Assembly: GCA_038251405.1 (NCBI GenBank) | Contig: JBBSBH010000003.1 | Span: 136,090 to 200,089 of the forward strand | Origin: JADJLQ01 sp038251405 | GTDB lineage: Bacteria > Bacteroidota > Bacteroidia > Chitinophagales > Saprospiraceae | DNA length: 64,000 nucleotides | Direction of reading: 5' to 3' | Shown: positions 37,069 to 46,618 of the stretch, in pieces | Layout of the letters: each line of letters starts with the position of its first letter | Position numbering within the stretch: position 1 is the first letter of the stretch | Position numbers and translations under genes: made by a program | The notes under the pieces: model-generated | Seen by the model: only the letters and a program-made list of their open reading frames with translations | Databases searched by the model: none | Told to the model about the DNA's origin: nothing

Positions 37069-38025
37069 TTAAAATGTCAATTGAAGTAAATCTTTGCCAA
37101 CTATAATATTCCCCGAAAATTTTTTCTTTACAGTGTCAATCCAAAATTGCTCGGTCAATGTTTTATCATCGGGTGGTACAAAATGATTTAAAACAAGATT
37201 CTTTGCATTTGCTGCTGTTGCAATTCTCCCTACATCTTCAGCTAATGTATGATGCGACAGTATGCTTTCTTTAAGTTTTGGAGCATTGGGCCTTCGTTTA
37301 GCCATTTCTTCGACAGCAGGCCCATCCATTATTTCATGAACTAAATAGTCGGCTCCATATGCAAATGTAGTCAGTGCAGGACAGTAAGTCGTATCTCCGG
37401 AGAATACAATAATTTTTTCGCCTAACTTAAATTTAAAAGCAAAGCTATTCTTAACCGGGGGATGAATATTTTTTAAGGCACTAACTTCTTCAGTTGAATT
37501 TGACAATACTATTCCTTCTGTAATTTCATGACTTATTACTAACTTTCTTATATCGGGTCGTCCTTCATCCTTAATTCTCATTTCAATATCAATGCGGTTG
37601 GATTTCCAGTAAAACTTAAGCAACTGTTTTAGGCCCACAGGAGCATATACATGAACAGGTTTTGTCAAACCTGCAATCCACGCATTGTAAATTAATGGCC
37701 CCAATTCAAGGTTATGGTCAGAATGGTGATGCGTAATAAAAATGTACTTTAAGGTTGAGAGATTAAAGCCTGCCTCTCTTAGTTTGAATGTTACTCCATG
37801 ACCTGTATCAATAACAAAGGGCGTCTTTTTATACATAATAAGATTAGCAGAAGGAGTTTGTTTATAAGAACGTATAAGAGGCCCACCCTGAGTGCCTAAA
37901 AGAACCAATCTGTCGTCGTCTTCATTGATAGGCTTTTCATTAATTAAACCTGGTGGCACTTTAAGTCCTATTGCTCCAGAAAGCAAAATTGAGTTTCTAA
38001 TAAATTTTCTACGGCTATTTGGCAT
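37069..38025 (-). CDS. Tat-exported MBL-fold metallohydrolase (RNase Z/arylsulfatase-like)
   Basis: 318 residues from ATG 38025; a TTG 14 codons upstream is less likely because the twin-arginine signal SRRKFIRNS then sits right at the start. The metal site is intact: ITHHHSDHN near residue 105, VFSGDTTYC with the bridging Asp, SHHTLAEDV, and a late LNHF. Relatives hydrolyse phosphodiesters, sulfate esters or lactones; nothing here decides among these. It forms a single-gene module between R2 and R3. Confidence 0.8.
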   Translation of the reverse strand: MPNSRRKFIRNSILLSGAIGLKVPPGLINEKPINEDDDRLVLLGTQGGPLIRSYKQTPSANLIMYKKTPFVIDTGHGVTFKLREAGFNLSTLKYIFITHHHSDHNLELGPLIYNAWIAGLTKPVHVYAPVGLKQLLKFYWKSNRIDIEMRIKDEGRPDIRKLVISHEITEGIVLSNSTEEVSALKNIHPPVKNSFAFKFKLGEKIIVFSGDTTYCPALTTFAYGADYLVHEIMDGPAVEEMAKRRPNAPKLKESILSHHTLAEDVGRIATAANAKNLVLNHFVPPDDKTLTEQFWIDTVKKKFSGNIIVGKDLLQLTF

Positions 38026-38111
38026 AATTTGAGAAATTACTAAAAAATATTCATTGAAGAATTTCAAAAATTAAGAACTGTCGAAACGGTACAGGTAGTG
38101 TCACTTTGCTT

Positions 38112-38239
38112 GCCTACGTCTTGTATATGAGCTGTGGCACGTTTTGGCACGAACCTTTCTAAATAGAAATTGGCCTTTGAAAATCCGTAAGTTTTCCAAA
38201 TATGTATAGACCAAGCCATAGCTTATACACGGTGTTGGC
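38112..38239. repeat. attC-like palindromic repeat R3
   Basis: 128 bp. Opening arm GCCTACGTCTTGTATATGAG continuing CTGTGGC pairs with closing arm GCCATAGCTTATACACGG continuing TGTTGGC. The inner arm sequence is unlike that of the other copies, yet complementarity is kept, so the arms covary. The esterase pseudogene ends 30 bp beyond. Confidence 0.7.
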
Positions 38240-38268
38240 AATAGTTGTTTATTCCTTTTCGTTTTTAT

Positions 38269-39126
38269 CTATTTTTTTACTAATTCTATCAATTCTTTAA
38301 TCAAAAGTTGAATTCCAGGGTTATGCATCTCTATATGTCCAAATCCTTGGATTTCAAATAATGGTGTTTCGGTATGTCCTGCAGTTTCCATTAACCGTTT
38401 TAGATATAAATTTTCTTCATATCTACCTGGCCTGTCCATATTCCTATCACCTGTAATTAAGAATAAAGGTAGCGCTTTTTCTCTGGCGGGGTATAAAGGT
38501 GCAAATTCATCAACAATTGTCTTTGACCTGGGTATTCCTCATTCTTCTCTTACAGTTGAATGAGTTATTGTTTGTCCGCTCAAGGAAATCAAGCCAGCAA
38601 TTTTATCGGCATCAATTTTAAATTTATTTAACCATTGTTTATCCAATCCAACCATCAATGCAAGATAACCTCCTGCAGAATGTCCAGTGACAAAAATTTT
38701 ATTAGAATTTCCTCCATATGCTTCAATATTGTTAAAAACCCAAGCAACGGCTGCTGCTGCGTCCTCTATATAAGCTGGTGCTTTAACTTTTGGCGATAAA
38801 CGATAATTGACACTTATAATGCATAAATTGGCATTTGAAAGCGCTTCAGGAAAATACTTATCATAAGCATCTAATCCTCCTCCATGAAACCAAACGACAG
38901 TACTGAAATCTTTTGTGTTCTTTGGATATCGTATGTCCAATTTGCAACGTGATTTAACATACTCATCTGTATTCGTTGAATCCGAATAATATGAAATATT
39001 TAAAACTTCTTTAAAGGTTATATTATTTTGCCTACCATCAAAAACTTCTTTTAAAGTTATCTTATTTTGTCCAATTAATTGAGTGGTAAATAAAAGGTTT
39101 AAGGCAAGAAATAGTGTTTTATTCAT
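38269..39126 (-). pseudogene. Secreted alpha/beta-hydrolase (esterase) gene with one in-frame stop
   Basis: Read through, this is a 285-residue carboxylesterase/lipase-like protein with signal peptide (MNKTLFLALNLLFTTQLIGQ), oxyanion motif FHGGGLDAYD, nucleophile GHSAGGYLAL and catalytic-His region FGHIEMHN. A single TGA at 38539-38541 interrupts it after THSTVREE. The following frame (GIPRSKTIVDEFAPLY) continues without any other defect to the natural stop at 38269. The family normally has Arg at that point, so CGA-to-TGA is the simplest explanation. The truncated 195-residue product would lack the catalytic His. The damage looks recent. Confidence 0.8.
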
Positions 39127-39174
39127 AATCGCTAGTTTAGATTTTAAATGTTATTATTGACTGTACCAATTATT

Positions 39175-39303
39175 GCTAACGGTCACTTGTATGTTGCTTG
39201 ACAAAGTGCGTGCTGTTTTCCTTTCGATCCGCTACCGAAAATGGAGCGGGACAGGGCGTTGATGTTTGCTCTAAAACTGCCATGACATATACAATTTGTT
39301 ACC
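39175..39303. repeat. attC-like palindromic repeat R4
   Basis: 129 bp from GCTAACGG to GTTACC. The inner arms CACTTGTATGTTGC and GACATATACAATTTG pair imperfectly. It begins 48 bp upstream of the esterase start codon. Confidence 0.65.
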
Positions 39304-39694
39304 TGCCGGGTTTAATTTCTTTGAATAGGACTACTTCATTTTCAATTTAAGCACTGACCTGATTTTGTTTTTAGGGCCGGCAAAGAATCATTGATATGCA
39401 GACAAGCGCTATTGCAATTCTTGCTTAAGCTTTGGCTCGTGCGAATTGCAATTGTGCTTGGCTATGTGGGTTGGTCAGTCCACGTATTTTTATTAAGCGA
39501 AATAAAATTCTCAAAATGAAATTCTAAAAGTTTTGAAAGTGGGTAATTCTTAATTTGCTTTTTTAAATGATTTCTATAATACAGGTAATCATTGGCTGAA
39601 AATGACTGCAATATCTTTTTAAAATAGAGTCCAAGTTGCTCTCATACGAACTCAATTATTGTTTCATATTCACCTCCAAAACTTGATGAAAGAA
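39304..39694. other. Noncoding stretch after repeat R4
   Basis: About 390 bp with no gene. Near 39411-39465 there is a short imperfect palindrome (ATTGCAATTC ... GAATTGCAAT) that could be a decayed repeat. The remainder is AT-rich without clear signals. Confidence 0.35.
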
Positions 39695-41434
39695 TTAATA
39701 TTGATAGAATCCTACTTTATATATTTTACTTATATTTTCTTTTAAACTGAACCGTAGCTCATCACCATTCAGACGACGGGTTGAGATCCATTCTTTTCCG
39801 TCTGTGCCCCCCAGATATCCTTCTTCAAGATATAAAATACCAGTTGAAGAAGTATTCGTTTTTTGTTTAACCGTCTCATAATTAAATGTCATGTTCCTTC
39901 CTGAAATTAGATATTCTCCTGGGGCAGTACAAATAATTAAAGCGCCTCCTACCGCTGATGATTGATTATTTGCTTCTCCTACATTTATTCCTGCATCTGC
40001 TGCTGCGACAGCTCTAATTCCTCTTGGAAACATCCCCGTGATCTTATAGCCTCCTATAATTACAGAATCAGACGGATTATTATTATCAATAAGAAGACCT
40101 CTTAAATTATCCGTCCCACGATTCTTAATTATCAAAGGAGTAAGGTTCTCCAAAGCAGAATAAGCATCGCTGATTTGTTTCAAATCTTCTTTCGGCGAAC
40201 CTCCAAAAAAAGAGTTTTCACCACCATCTATTCCGAAAGGTGCAAAACAAATTGTATTATAATTTCCAAAGGCAAAGAAGGCCCTGGCAGCACCTCCTGC
40301 TCCGCCACGGGTTTCTGGAATAAACAATGGATTCTCAGATGAAGTATAAGTATCACATACATATCTGAATTCATCTGTTATATAAATATCCGGGGCAATA
40401 AAATCAATTGCCGCGGCACCAGCCCGCCAAACATCAATTACTTGTGGGGTTGGTCCTCCACTTGGATAATTTCCGGGAGCGTGTCCGGAGCTGCCGGGTT
40501 GTTTCAACCAAGCATTTACATACATTGGCAGATTGTATTGGGCCCTGCCAGCATCAGTTATGTAGCCTACATATTTGGCATAATTCCAAGCCATAAATAA
40601 TTCCTCTGGCAAATAAGACAAATCTTTCCAGCTCTCAAGTCGTTCTCCTTTACCAAAAATTTCTTTCCAGGTTCCACTCATTTTAAAACCTTGCTTTTTC
40701 CACGCTTCTAATACCCCGGGATGAATGGTGGATTTATTTTCTTTGAGGTAGTTCATCAATTCAGTCGGAACCGTGCTATCAAAAGCTTTATTTGCAGCTT
40801 GACTGAAATCTCGTTTTGCCCCTAACACTCCAATCTCATTTTCAACCTGAACCATCACGACGGTTTGTTCTGTTTCATCTACTTCCTTTATATGCTTCAA
40901 TAAAGCGGCAAATGCCCTGGCATCAGCATCACGTGCTTCATTGCTTAATGTACTTACAACATTTAGGGTATTACCTTCTTCATCTTTAACAAGTGGAAAT
41001 CTTTTGGTGTCTGCTTTCACCCATGTTGGCACATAGGTTGATCTACCGTTTTTCCAGCTACCAAACCAAAGGATAACAAGTCTCAATCCCTCTTTTCGTG
41101 CCCCTATAATCATACTGTCAACTAAGTTAAAATCAAATACTCCTTCGACAGGTTCTACCAATTCCCATGAAACTGTTGCAATAACAGTGTTTAAATTTGC
41201 ATCAGCCATACGTTTCCAGATAGGCCTCATATAATCAGCTCCTCCAGTACTTGAATTATGCAATTCTCCAGCCAGCATCAGGAAGGGTTTATTGTCCACA
41301 ATTAATTGTGTTGTCCCATGTTGATTCTCCAAAAATGGGAGCTTATTTGTTTTCTGAGAAAATGCTTTAAAAGAAAGTAGAATTAGAATGAAAGTTATAG
41401 TTCGATTGTTCATCATGATATTTTTCATAATCAT
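39695..41434 (-). CDS. Secreted GH35-like beta-galactosidase family protein (DUF5597 type)
   Basis: 579 residues. Signal peptide over residues 1-26 (ending KAFSQ), then a TIM-barrel glycosidase with MLAGELHNSS at the first strand, putative acid/base Glu in VQVENEIG (about residue 197) and nucleophile Glu in FIPETRGG (about 375). A beta-sandwich tail as in DUF5597-containing proteins completes it. It probably removes galactosyl or related residues from plant or algal glycans in the periplasm. No sugar transporter or SusCD pair is nearby, so it is a stand-alone module between R4 and R5. Several ATG codons cluster at the start; the first is at 41434. Confidence 0.82.
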   Translation of the reverse strand: MIMKNIMMNNRTITFILILLSFKAFSQKTNKLPFLENQHGTTQLIVDNKPFLMLAGELHNSSTGGADYMRPIWKRMADANLNTVIATVSWELVEPVEGVFDFNLVDSMIIGARKEGLRLVILWFGSWKNGRSTYVPTWVKADTKRFPLVKDEEGNTLNVVSTLSNEARDADARAFAALLKHIKEVDETEQTVVMVQVENEIGVLGAKRDFSQAANKAFDSTVPTELMNYLKENKSTIHPGVLEAWKKQGFKMSGTWKEIFGKGERLESWKDLSYLPEELFMAWNYAKYVGYITDAGRAQYNLPMYVNAWLKQPGSSGHAPGNYPSGGPTPQVIDVWRAGAAAIDFIAPDIYITDEFRYVCDTYTSSENPLFIPETRGGAGGAARAFFAFGNYNTICFAPFGIDGGENSFFGGSPKEDLKQISDAYSALENLTPLIIKNRGTDNLRGLLIDNNNPSDSVIIGGYKITGMFPRGIRAVAAADAGINVGEANNQSSAVGGALIICTAPGEYLISGRNMTFNYETVKQKTNTSSTGILYLEEGYLGGTDGKEWISTRRLNGDELRFSLKENISKIYKVGFYQY

Positions 41435-41696
41435 CAGATTATTTACATTAATATTATAGCTGTCAAAAATATACTTTTTAATAAAAATTTACCGATTTGC
41501 TCTATTTTAATGCAAATTTTGGTATGGGATCGACTTGTGCGATTTGCGAATGTGTGCAATGTTCGTTGTCTTCCCAAACTGTCCCGAAGGGCAGAAGCGC
41601 GTGGGCAAAACAAAATCTTCATCGAAGCAGTCATAATCTTTTATTGGGTCAGTTTTAGTCAATTTATTGTTATGTCTCTCTTTTTTCAACGTTGCA

Positions 41697-41903
41697 GGTA
41701 ACGTTTTCGGGCTTGGCGAAGGCAGGGAATTTTATAATGTCCAGCCCGGTATCCCGATGGCTATCGGGACCCAATTGCAAATATAATGTTGAAGTTAACA
41801 ACTAAAAGCCAAATTGAAACTCGTCGGCCCGAACCACTGCTGATGCTTGCACATAGCTGATGTTACATTGTCCAGCCCTGCTTTTGCAAATACTTTTGTT
41901 GGC
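41697..41903. repeat. attC-like palindromic repeat R5
   Basis: 207 bp. Opening GGTAACGTTTTCGGGCTTGG continues CGAAGGCAGGG; closing CCCTGCTTTTGCAAATAC continues TTTTGTTGGC. The interior carries the small hairpin CCCGATGGCTATCGGG and a segment nearly identical to R2. Confidence 0.7.
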
Positions 41904-41974
41904 AGTAGTGCTTTTGACCTAAAAATTTATATAAAATGCTTTATTAACTAAAGTTGTCTTTTAGTTAGACAATT

Positions 41975-44158
41975 TTACTCCTTCATCCTTAAATCGGGCG
42001 TTGTTAAAATCTGGTACTCCTTCGGCGGCATTGCGTGCAAAAGGTTTTGTACAAAATAGTCCCATCGCTTGCGCATTATATAAAAGTTATCCACTCCGTA
42101 ACCATGTCGTGCATTGGGGAAAATAAAAAAATCAAAATCTTTGTTCGCTTTAATTAAAGCATCGGCAACTAAGTAGGAATTGTATGGCGGAACATTATCA
42201 TCCATGCCACCATGAACCAACAAAAGTTTACCTTTCAAATTTTTAGCAAACGCAATGGAGGCTTGTTGCTCGTAGTTGGAAACACCTTTTTCATCTTTTG
42301 TTTCCAGTCCAATATATCTTTCGCCCCAATCATCTTCATAACTCCGGCTATCATGGTTACCCGATTCTGAAATACCAACCTTAAAAAATTCCGGGTATTT
42401 AAACATCGCAGATGCTGTGGCAAAACCTCCGCCTGAATGTCCCCAAATGCCAACTGCCTTCAAATCCAAATAGCTGTATTTTTCTGCAAGTTGTTTTAAC
42501 CCTGCTATTTGGTCGGGCAATGTATTTTCAGCCATATTTCCATAGCAGGCATCCTGAAAAGATTTTGAACGGTTTGGATTACAACTGCCTTCCAAAGCAA
42601 TTACAACAAAACCCAGTTCTGCCAATGCCTGGTTGTCTCCGTAAGACTGTAAAAAGTCCCAATTGCTTATAGTTCCTTCTTGTGGACCAGGATATATATA
42701 TACAACTACAGGATATTTTTTTGAGGAATTAAAATTTGTAGGTTTAAACATTAATCCATACAAATCCCATCGATTATCATCAGATTTTACTTTAAAGGGC
42801 ATGGGTGCTTTCCATCCGGTTGCCTTTAAACGGGTGATATCCGTTTCTTCTAAAGTTGTTACCAATTTGCCTTTTATATCCCTTACCTGTGTAACAGGTG
42901 GTACATTTGGTTGAGAGTAAGTATCCAAGAAATATTTCCCATCCGGTGAAAAACTCATCGAATGAGTCCCCTCGTTGGGGGTTAGCAGTACTAAGTTCTT
43001 ACCATCAAAGTCAATGCTGTAATAATGTGCAAAATATGGGTTAGATCCGGGCTCTTTTCCCTTGGCTTCAAAATAAATAATTCGCTTGGATGCATCTACT
43101 TTCACCAGCTTTGTAACAACAAATTGACCTGATGTAATTTGATTTTTTAACTTGCCGGTTGCACCATCATATAGATACAAGTGTCCCCAATCTGATCTTG
43201 CAGAATACCAGATAATCTCATTTGTATTAGACAAAAACCGCCAGTTGACTTCATACTGCCCAGACTCATACCGGGTTGCAACTTTTTCTTCCATAACATT
43301 CACCACTTCACCTGTAGCTGCATTGGCTATCTTCAGGGTCGCATGTTTATGGTCTCTGCTTGTTGATACAAAGGCAAGATGATTCCCGTCTTCGCTCCAT
43401 TTTGTATCATCAAATCCTGCTATGTCAGAAACGTCATCCAATAGTGTACTGCGCCTGTTATCAGCACTTGATTTAAGGCGAATAACCTTAGGATTTGCGG
43501 TCACTTCAATAATTACCCTATGTATTTTAATAACGGCTGAGTCTCCGGGTAAAGGATATTTCCATTCCTCCAGTTCGGGCGAACCAACCTTTGTTTTTAC
43601 CAGGAACATACTGTTTATATGCCGCTGATCTTGTTGAAATGTGGCAATTTTTTTTGAATCCAGCGACCACACTACAATAGGTTTATCGGAATGAACCCAT
43701 CCCAGATTATCAGTTGCATAACCAAAATCTTTTACGCCGTCAACAGTTAAGGCAGTTTCTTTATTTGTACCCAAGTCTTTTACCCATAAATTCCAGTTCC
43801 GGATAAAAGCAATTTTCTTTCCATCAGGCGACAGCACTTCCAGGACAGAAACCTCTGGGGATTGTTGTGAAACCGGCTCAGCTCCGATTAATTCCTGCAT
43901 GGAATTCGCCGTGCTTTTTTTTCCACTAACAGGATTGTACAAAACATATGTAGTTTCATGTGCCGACAAACGACGATACCAAAGCTTACCATTGGATAAC
44001 CACTGAGGATATACTTGATTGTCGATATATTTGTTCAGGTTCTGTGGAAGCATATTGGCTGCACTGTCATAGTCTTTCGCAGTTAATACTTTTTGTGTTT
44101 GTGCGTTGGCTAAACTGGTAAAAAATAGCAGAGCTACAGTTAATTTATTTTTATTCAT
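41975..44158 (-). CDS. Prolyl oligopeptidase-family S9 peptidase (dipeptidyl-peptidase IV type)
   Basis: 727 residues from the ATG at 44158; a TTG two codons earlier was rejected. Signal peptide (ending ANAQTQ), an eight-bladed DPP-IV N-terminal propeller (about 90-430) and a C-terminal alpha/beta-hydrolase with catalytic Ser in GIWGHSGGG (about 578), Asp in GGMDDNVPP (about 651) and His in NARHGYG (about 684). Family members cleave X-Pro or X-Ala dipeptides from peptide N-termini in the periplasm. Single-gene module between R5 and an IS91-like remnant. Confidence 0.88.
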   Translation of the reverse strand: MNKNKLTVALLFFTSLANAQTQKVLTAKDYDSAANMLPQNLNKYIDNQVYPQWLSNGKLWYRRLSAHETTYVLYNPVSGKKSTANSMQELIGAEPVSQQSPEVSVLEVLSPDGKKIAFIRNWNLWVKDLGTNKETALTVDGVKDFGYATDNLGWVHSDKPIVVWSLDSKKIATFQQDQRHINSMFLVKTKVGSPELEEWKYPLPGDSAVIKIHRVIIEVTANPKVIRLKSSADNRRSTLLDDVSDIAGFDDTKWSEDGNHLAFVSTSRDHKHATLKIANAATGEVVNVMEEKVATRYESGQYEVNWRFLSNTNEIIWYSARSDWGHLYLYDGATGKLKNQITSGQFVVTKLVKVDASKRIIYFEAKGKEPGSNPYFAHYYSIDFDGKNLVLLTPNEGTHSMSFSPDGKYFLDTYSQPNVPPVTQVRDIKGKLVTTLEETDITRLKATGWKAPMPFKVKSDDNRWDLYGLMFKPTNFNSSKKYPVVVYIYPGPQEGTISNWDFLQSYGDNQALAELGFVVIALEGSCNPNRSKSFQDACYGNMAENTLPDQIAGLKQLAEKYSYLDLKAVGIWGHSGGGFATASAMFKYPEFFKVGISESGNHDSRSYEDDWGERYIGLETKDEKGVSNYEQQASIAFAKNLKGKLLLVHGGMDDNVPPYNSYLVADALIKANKDFDFFIFPNARHGYGVDNFYIMRKRWDYFVQNLLHAMPPKEYQILTTPDLRMKE

Positions 44159-44469
44159 TGACAAAAGTTCTAATTTTCCATTTGATTATAGTGTGACTTG
44201 TCAGCATTACTGCCAACACAAAGGAGTATTGATGATCATCCCCAAATATAAGAAAAAGATAAATCTCAATAAATCATCAATGCTTCAAGTTGAACGAAAC
44301 CGGAACCAAGCTATAGAGAAACGCGATAGATTAATAAAAGAGATTAAGACAGGTGAAAGCGGAAACTTAATAAATTAATTTCAATAGGGGATCATGGAAT
44401 GAGCTTTCATTTGAACATAGTGTATGACAATAAGAAATCTATAGAGAATACGCAAAAAAAGGATTCAGA

Positions 44470-45190
44470 CTGTCAAGTTAAGACATAGCTACGCAATGGG
44501 TCATTATAGACCGGCTTGTAAGTAGTTGGGCTTATCTGAGAGGTAGGAGGTGGAGCGCGATCAGCCTCTTGGATATGGCTTATAGAAGGAGAAAGAAATT
44601 TCTCCTTCCATTCTTTATCTTGAATGAGTATAGATATTGTATAATTTTTGGAGCCACATTTTTCGCAGGCATATGGATCGTGTCTGCATAAGTGATAAAT
44701 GATTTCCATGATGGTGCGCACGGTATGATCATGTCGACTAATTGAATCTGGTATACTGTTTTTGATTTTGGAAGAGCATGATGAAGTCCATAGGATCTCG
44801 ACCTAGAAAGTGTGATGGGAGTATATGCACCAGGATTTGATGCATTACTAAAAGAGGCTCAACAGATATATTGATTTTTCTTCTTTGATAAAATAGAAGG
44901 TAATTTTTTTTCTTTTCGAGGTCGTGGAATCTTTTGAATACTCCAAGGAAGAAGAAGAATGTTTATAAAAAACTTTTGAATGGAAGAGTAATCACTATTT
45001 ACCCTTTGCCACTCAAGACCTTTACTATATCGCCATAAAATGTAGTCTCTTGCAATGTCTTGACTAAGCTCCGAATCAGGATGTTGATCTCTGCAATAAC
45101 GTAAAAGATAATCGACTATCCCGATGATGCTATCGGGACAGGTCCTGATAATAAGTCTTTAAAGTTCTCGGACTAAGATCATAAATGATT
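44470..45190 (-). mobile_element. Scrambled IS91-like element remnant
   Basis: On the minus strand, broken frames show the N-terminal core-binding part of an element-type tyrosine recombinase (SELSQDIARDYILWRY, then FFINILLLPWSIQKIPRPRK). After a deletion come the C-terminal pieces of an HUH transposase (VHILPSHF; IYHLCRHDPYACEKCGSKN, with its zinc-ribbon Cys pair). An internal hairpin TCCCGATGATGCTATCGGGA lies at 45123. No intact gene remains. It is a different lineage from the two IS91-like copies at 30 and 62 kb. Confidence 0.55.
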
Positions 45191-45324
45191 TATACTCCAA
45201 TAAGTAATCAATGTAATTTTTCATAGAAATTAATTTTAAATAAATAATTATTCCAAAATTAATTTCTTGGTAGATTTTTTGATTTATTGAAAGTAGATTG
45301 ATTAAGCGTTTGCAAATAGGTTTT

Positions 45325-45529
45325 GTTCAACGGATACGGCTTTGCGATGTTGGGGGATTTGAAAAACGTCAAGCCCGGAACCGCTGCTGATAGAAAAACA
45401 AATGTACAAGATAACAACCAAAAGTTCAGCGATGTTTGTCCTGCCCGAACAACTGCTACACTGCTACCATGTTGCTGATGATGAAGATAACAACGTCCTG
45501 CCCCAATATTGCAAAACCCCATGTTATGC
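45325..45529. repeat. attC-like palindromic repeat R6
   Basis: 205 bp from TTCAACGGATACGGC to GTTATGCG. Opening GGCTTTGCGATGTTGGGG pairs with closing CCCCAATATTGCAAAACC. It is nearly identical along its length to R7, on the other side of the restriction-modification genes. Confidence 0.7.
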
Positions 45530-45592
45530 GTTCGCCCTTCTTCTCAGTCATCTACAATGTGGGTCTGTGTCCAACCGCAGAGTGTTGCCTGT

Positions 45593-45682
45593 GCGATGGC
45601 ACAAGGCAGGCTCTTTTGCAAGGTTAGCTTTTGTGTGTCGGCATTGTGTGCCTTGTAAATGTGCATGACTTGGTGTGTTGGC
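45593..45682. repeat. Compact palindromic repeat R6b
   Basis: About 90 bp ending in GTTGGC, directly abutting the stop codon of the restriction endonuclease gene. The arm CTCTTTTGCAAGG and the middle TTGTGTGCCTTG are shared with R7b on the far side of the modification gene. Arms pair imperfectly. Confidence 0.6.
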
Positions 45683-46618
45683 TTATCTTGGCCCCATAAA
45701 ACGGTCGCCATTAAAGTGTATCATGTGTTCGGGGAAATCTACAACCCAAACTTCTGTTTCCCATGCAATGTTTGTCGAATGTTTTTTAAATTCTGCAAAG
45801 TCGGGAAATGCTGAAACATAAACTTTGCCTGCTTTACAATCTTTTAATAATTCCTCCAATTCAACAATTCGTTTAGGTGAAACAGGGCCATGAGAAGTAA
45901 CCGCTTCAATTAGGTAAAGCCAATTTTTCTTTCTGTCAAATAGAACTACATCTGGTAGTTTGCTATGTTGCGTTATTGGGATGCCAATTTCTTTCAAGAC
46001 TTTTTTGTCAACGTAAAGGTCTTTGTTTGCTGTGTCGCCTAAATAAAGAACTTCACTATCGTTGGCAAAACGTGCAGCAAAATCTTGAACAATTGCAGCT
46101 TGTACAACATTGTGTTTTCCTGCGGATAGTTTGAGAGTTTTGCCGTTGCTTAATTTTACAGGAATTAAATTTTGTTTTCTTTCTTTAAGGTAACGTTTTG
46201 AAAGCTCGCCAACTTCTGATTTAAATCTTTCTGCTCCTTCTTTCCATGCTTTTGTTCCAAAAGTTTTGATAGCTTCTAATGCTTCGCTTGTTATGGCATA
46301 ATGAGCATTCGGGCTGTTGACAGGCAGTTTAGGATTGTCAGGGTTATAATCTGCAATTCTTGCCTGAACAAATTGATGCAACACTTGTCTGCGAAAGGTT
46401 TCTCTTGTATTGGGAGCATACTCTTTTTTGTAAATGTCTTTACAAAATGCCATGATGCCTTTTGAAACTTTTAAACTTGCTTTAGTTGCTTTGCTCCAAT
46501 TACCTCGGGGCTTAATATCGCAAAGGGCAAGCAATGTGTAGGCTGAAATTTCATTTTGTTGTGCTGCTGGCAACCCTAATTCTTTAAGGATTTCTTTTGC
46601 TTCGTCAATTTTGCTCAT
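45683..46618 (-). CDS. BsuBI/PstI-family type II restriction endonuclease
   Basis: 311 residues from the ATG at 46618; a TTG eight codons upstream is disfavoured. The C-terminal half has the conserved PstI/BsuBI region with a PD-(D/E)XK-like site: HSKLPDVVLFDRKKN followed by LIEAVTSHGPVSPKR. The N-terminal half is the helical domain of that family (TRETFRRQVLHQFVQARI). Known members cut CTGCAG. It overlaps the preceding methyltransferase gene by 14 bp, a normal arrangement that makes methylase before nuclease. The stop codon touches repeat R6b. Confidence 0.88.
   Translation of the reverse strand: MSKIDEAKEILKELGLPAAQQNEISAYTLLALCDIKPRGNWSKATKASLKVSKGIMAFCKDIYKKEYAPNTRETFRRQVLHQFVQARIADYNPDNPKLPVNSPNAHYAITSEALEAIKTFGTKAWKEGAERFKSEVGELSKRYLKERKQNLIPVKLSNGKTLKLSAGKHNVVQAAIVQDFAARFANDSEVLYLGDTANKDLYVDKKVLKEIGIPITQHSKLPDVVLFDRKKNWLYLIEAVTSHGPVSPKRIVELEELLKDCKAGKVYVSAFPDFAEFKKHSTNIAWETEVWVVDFPEHMIHFNGDRFMGPR

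Noticed and set aside
44106..44378. Plus-strand open frame of 90 codons
   Set aside because: It overlaps the peptidase start on the opposite strand and has no family-like features.
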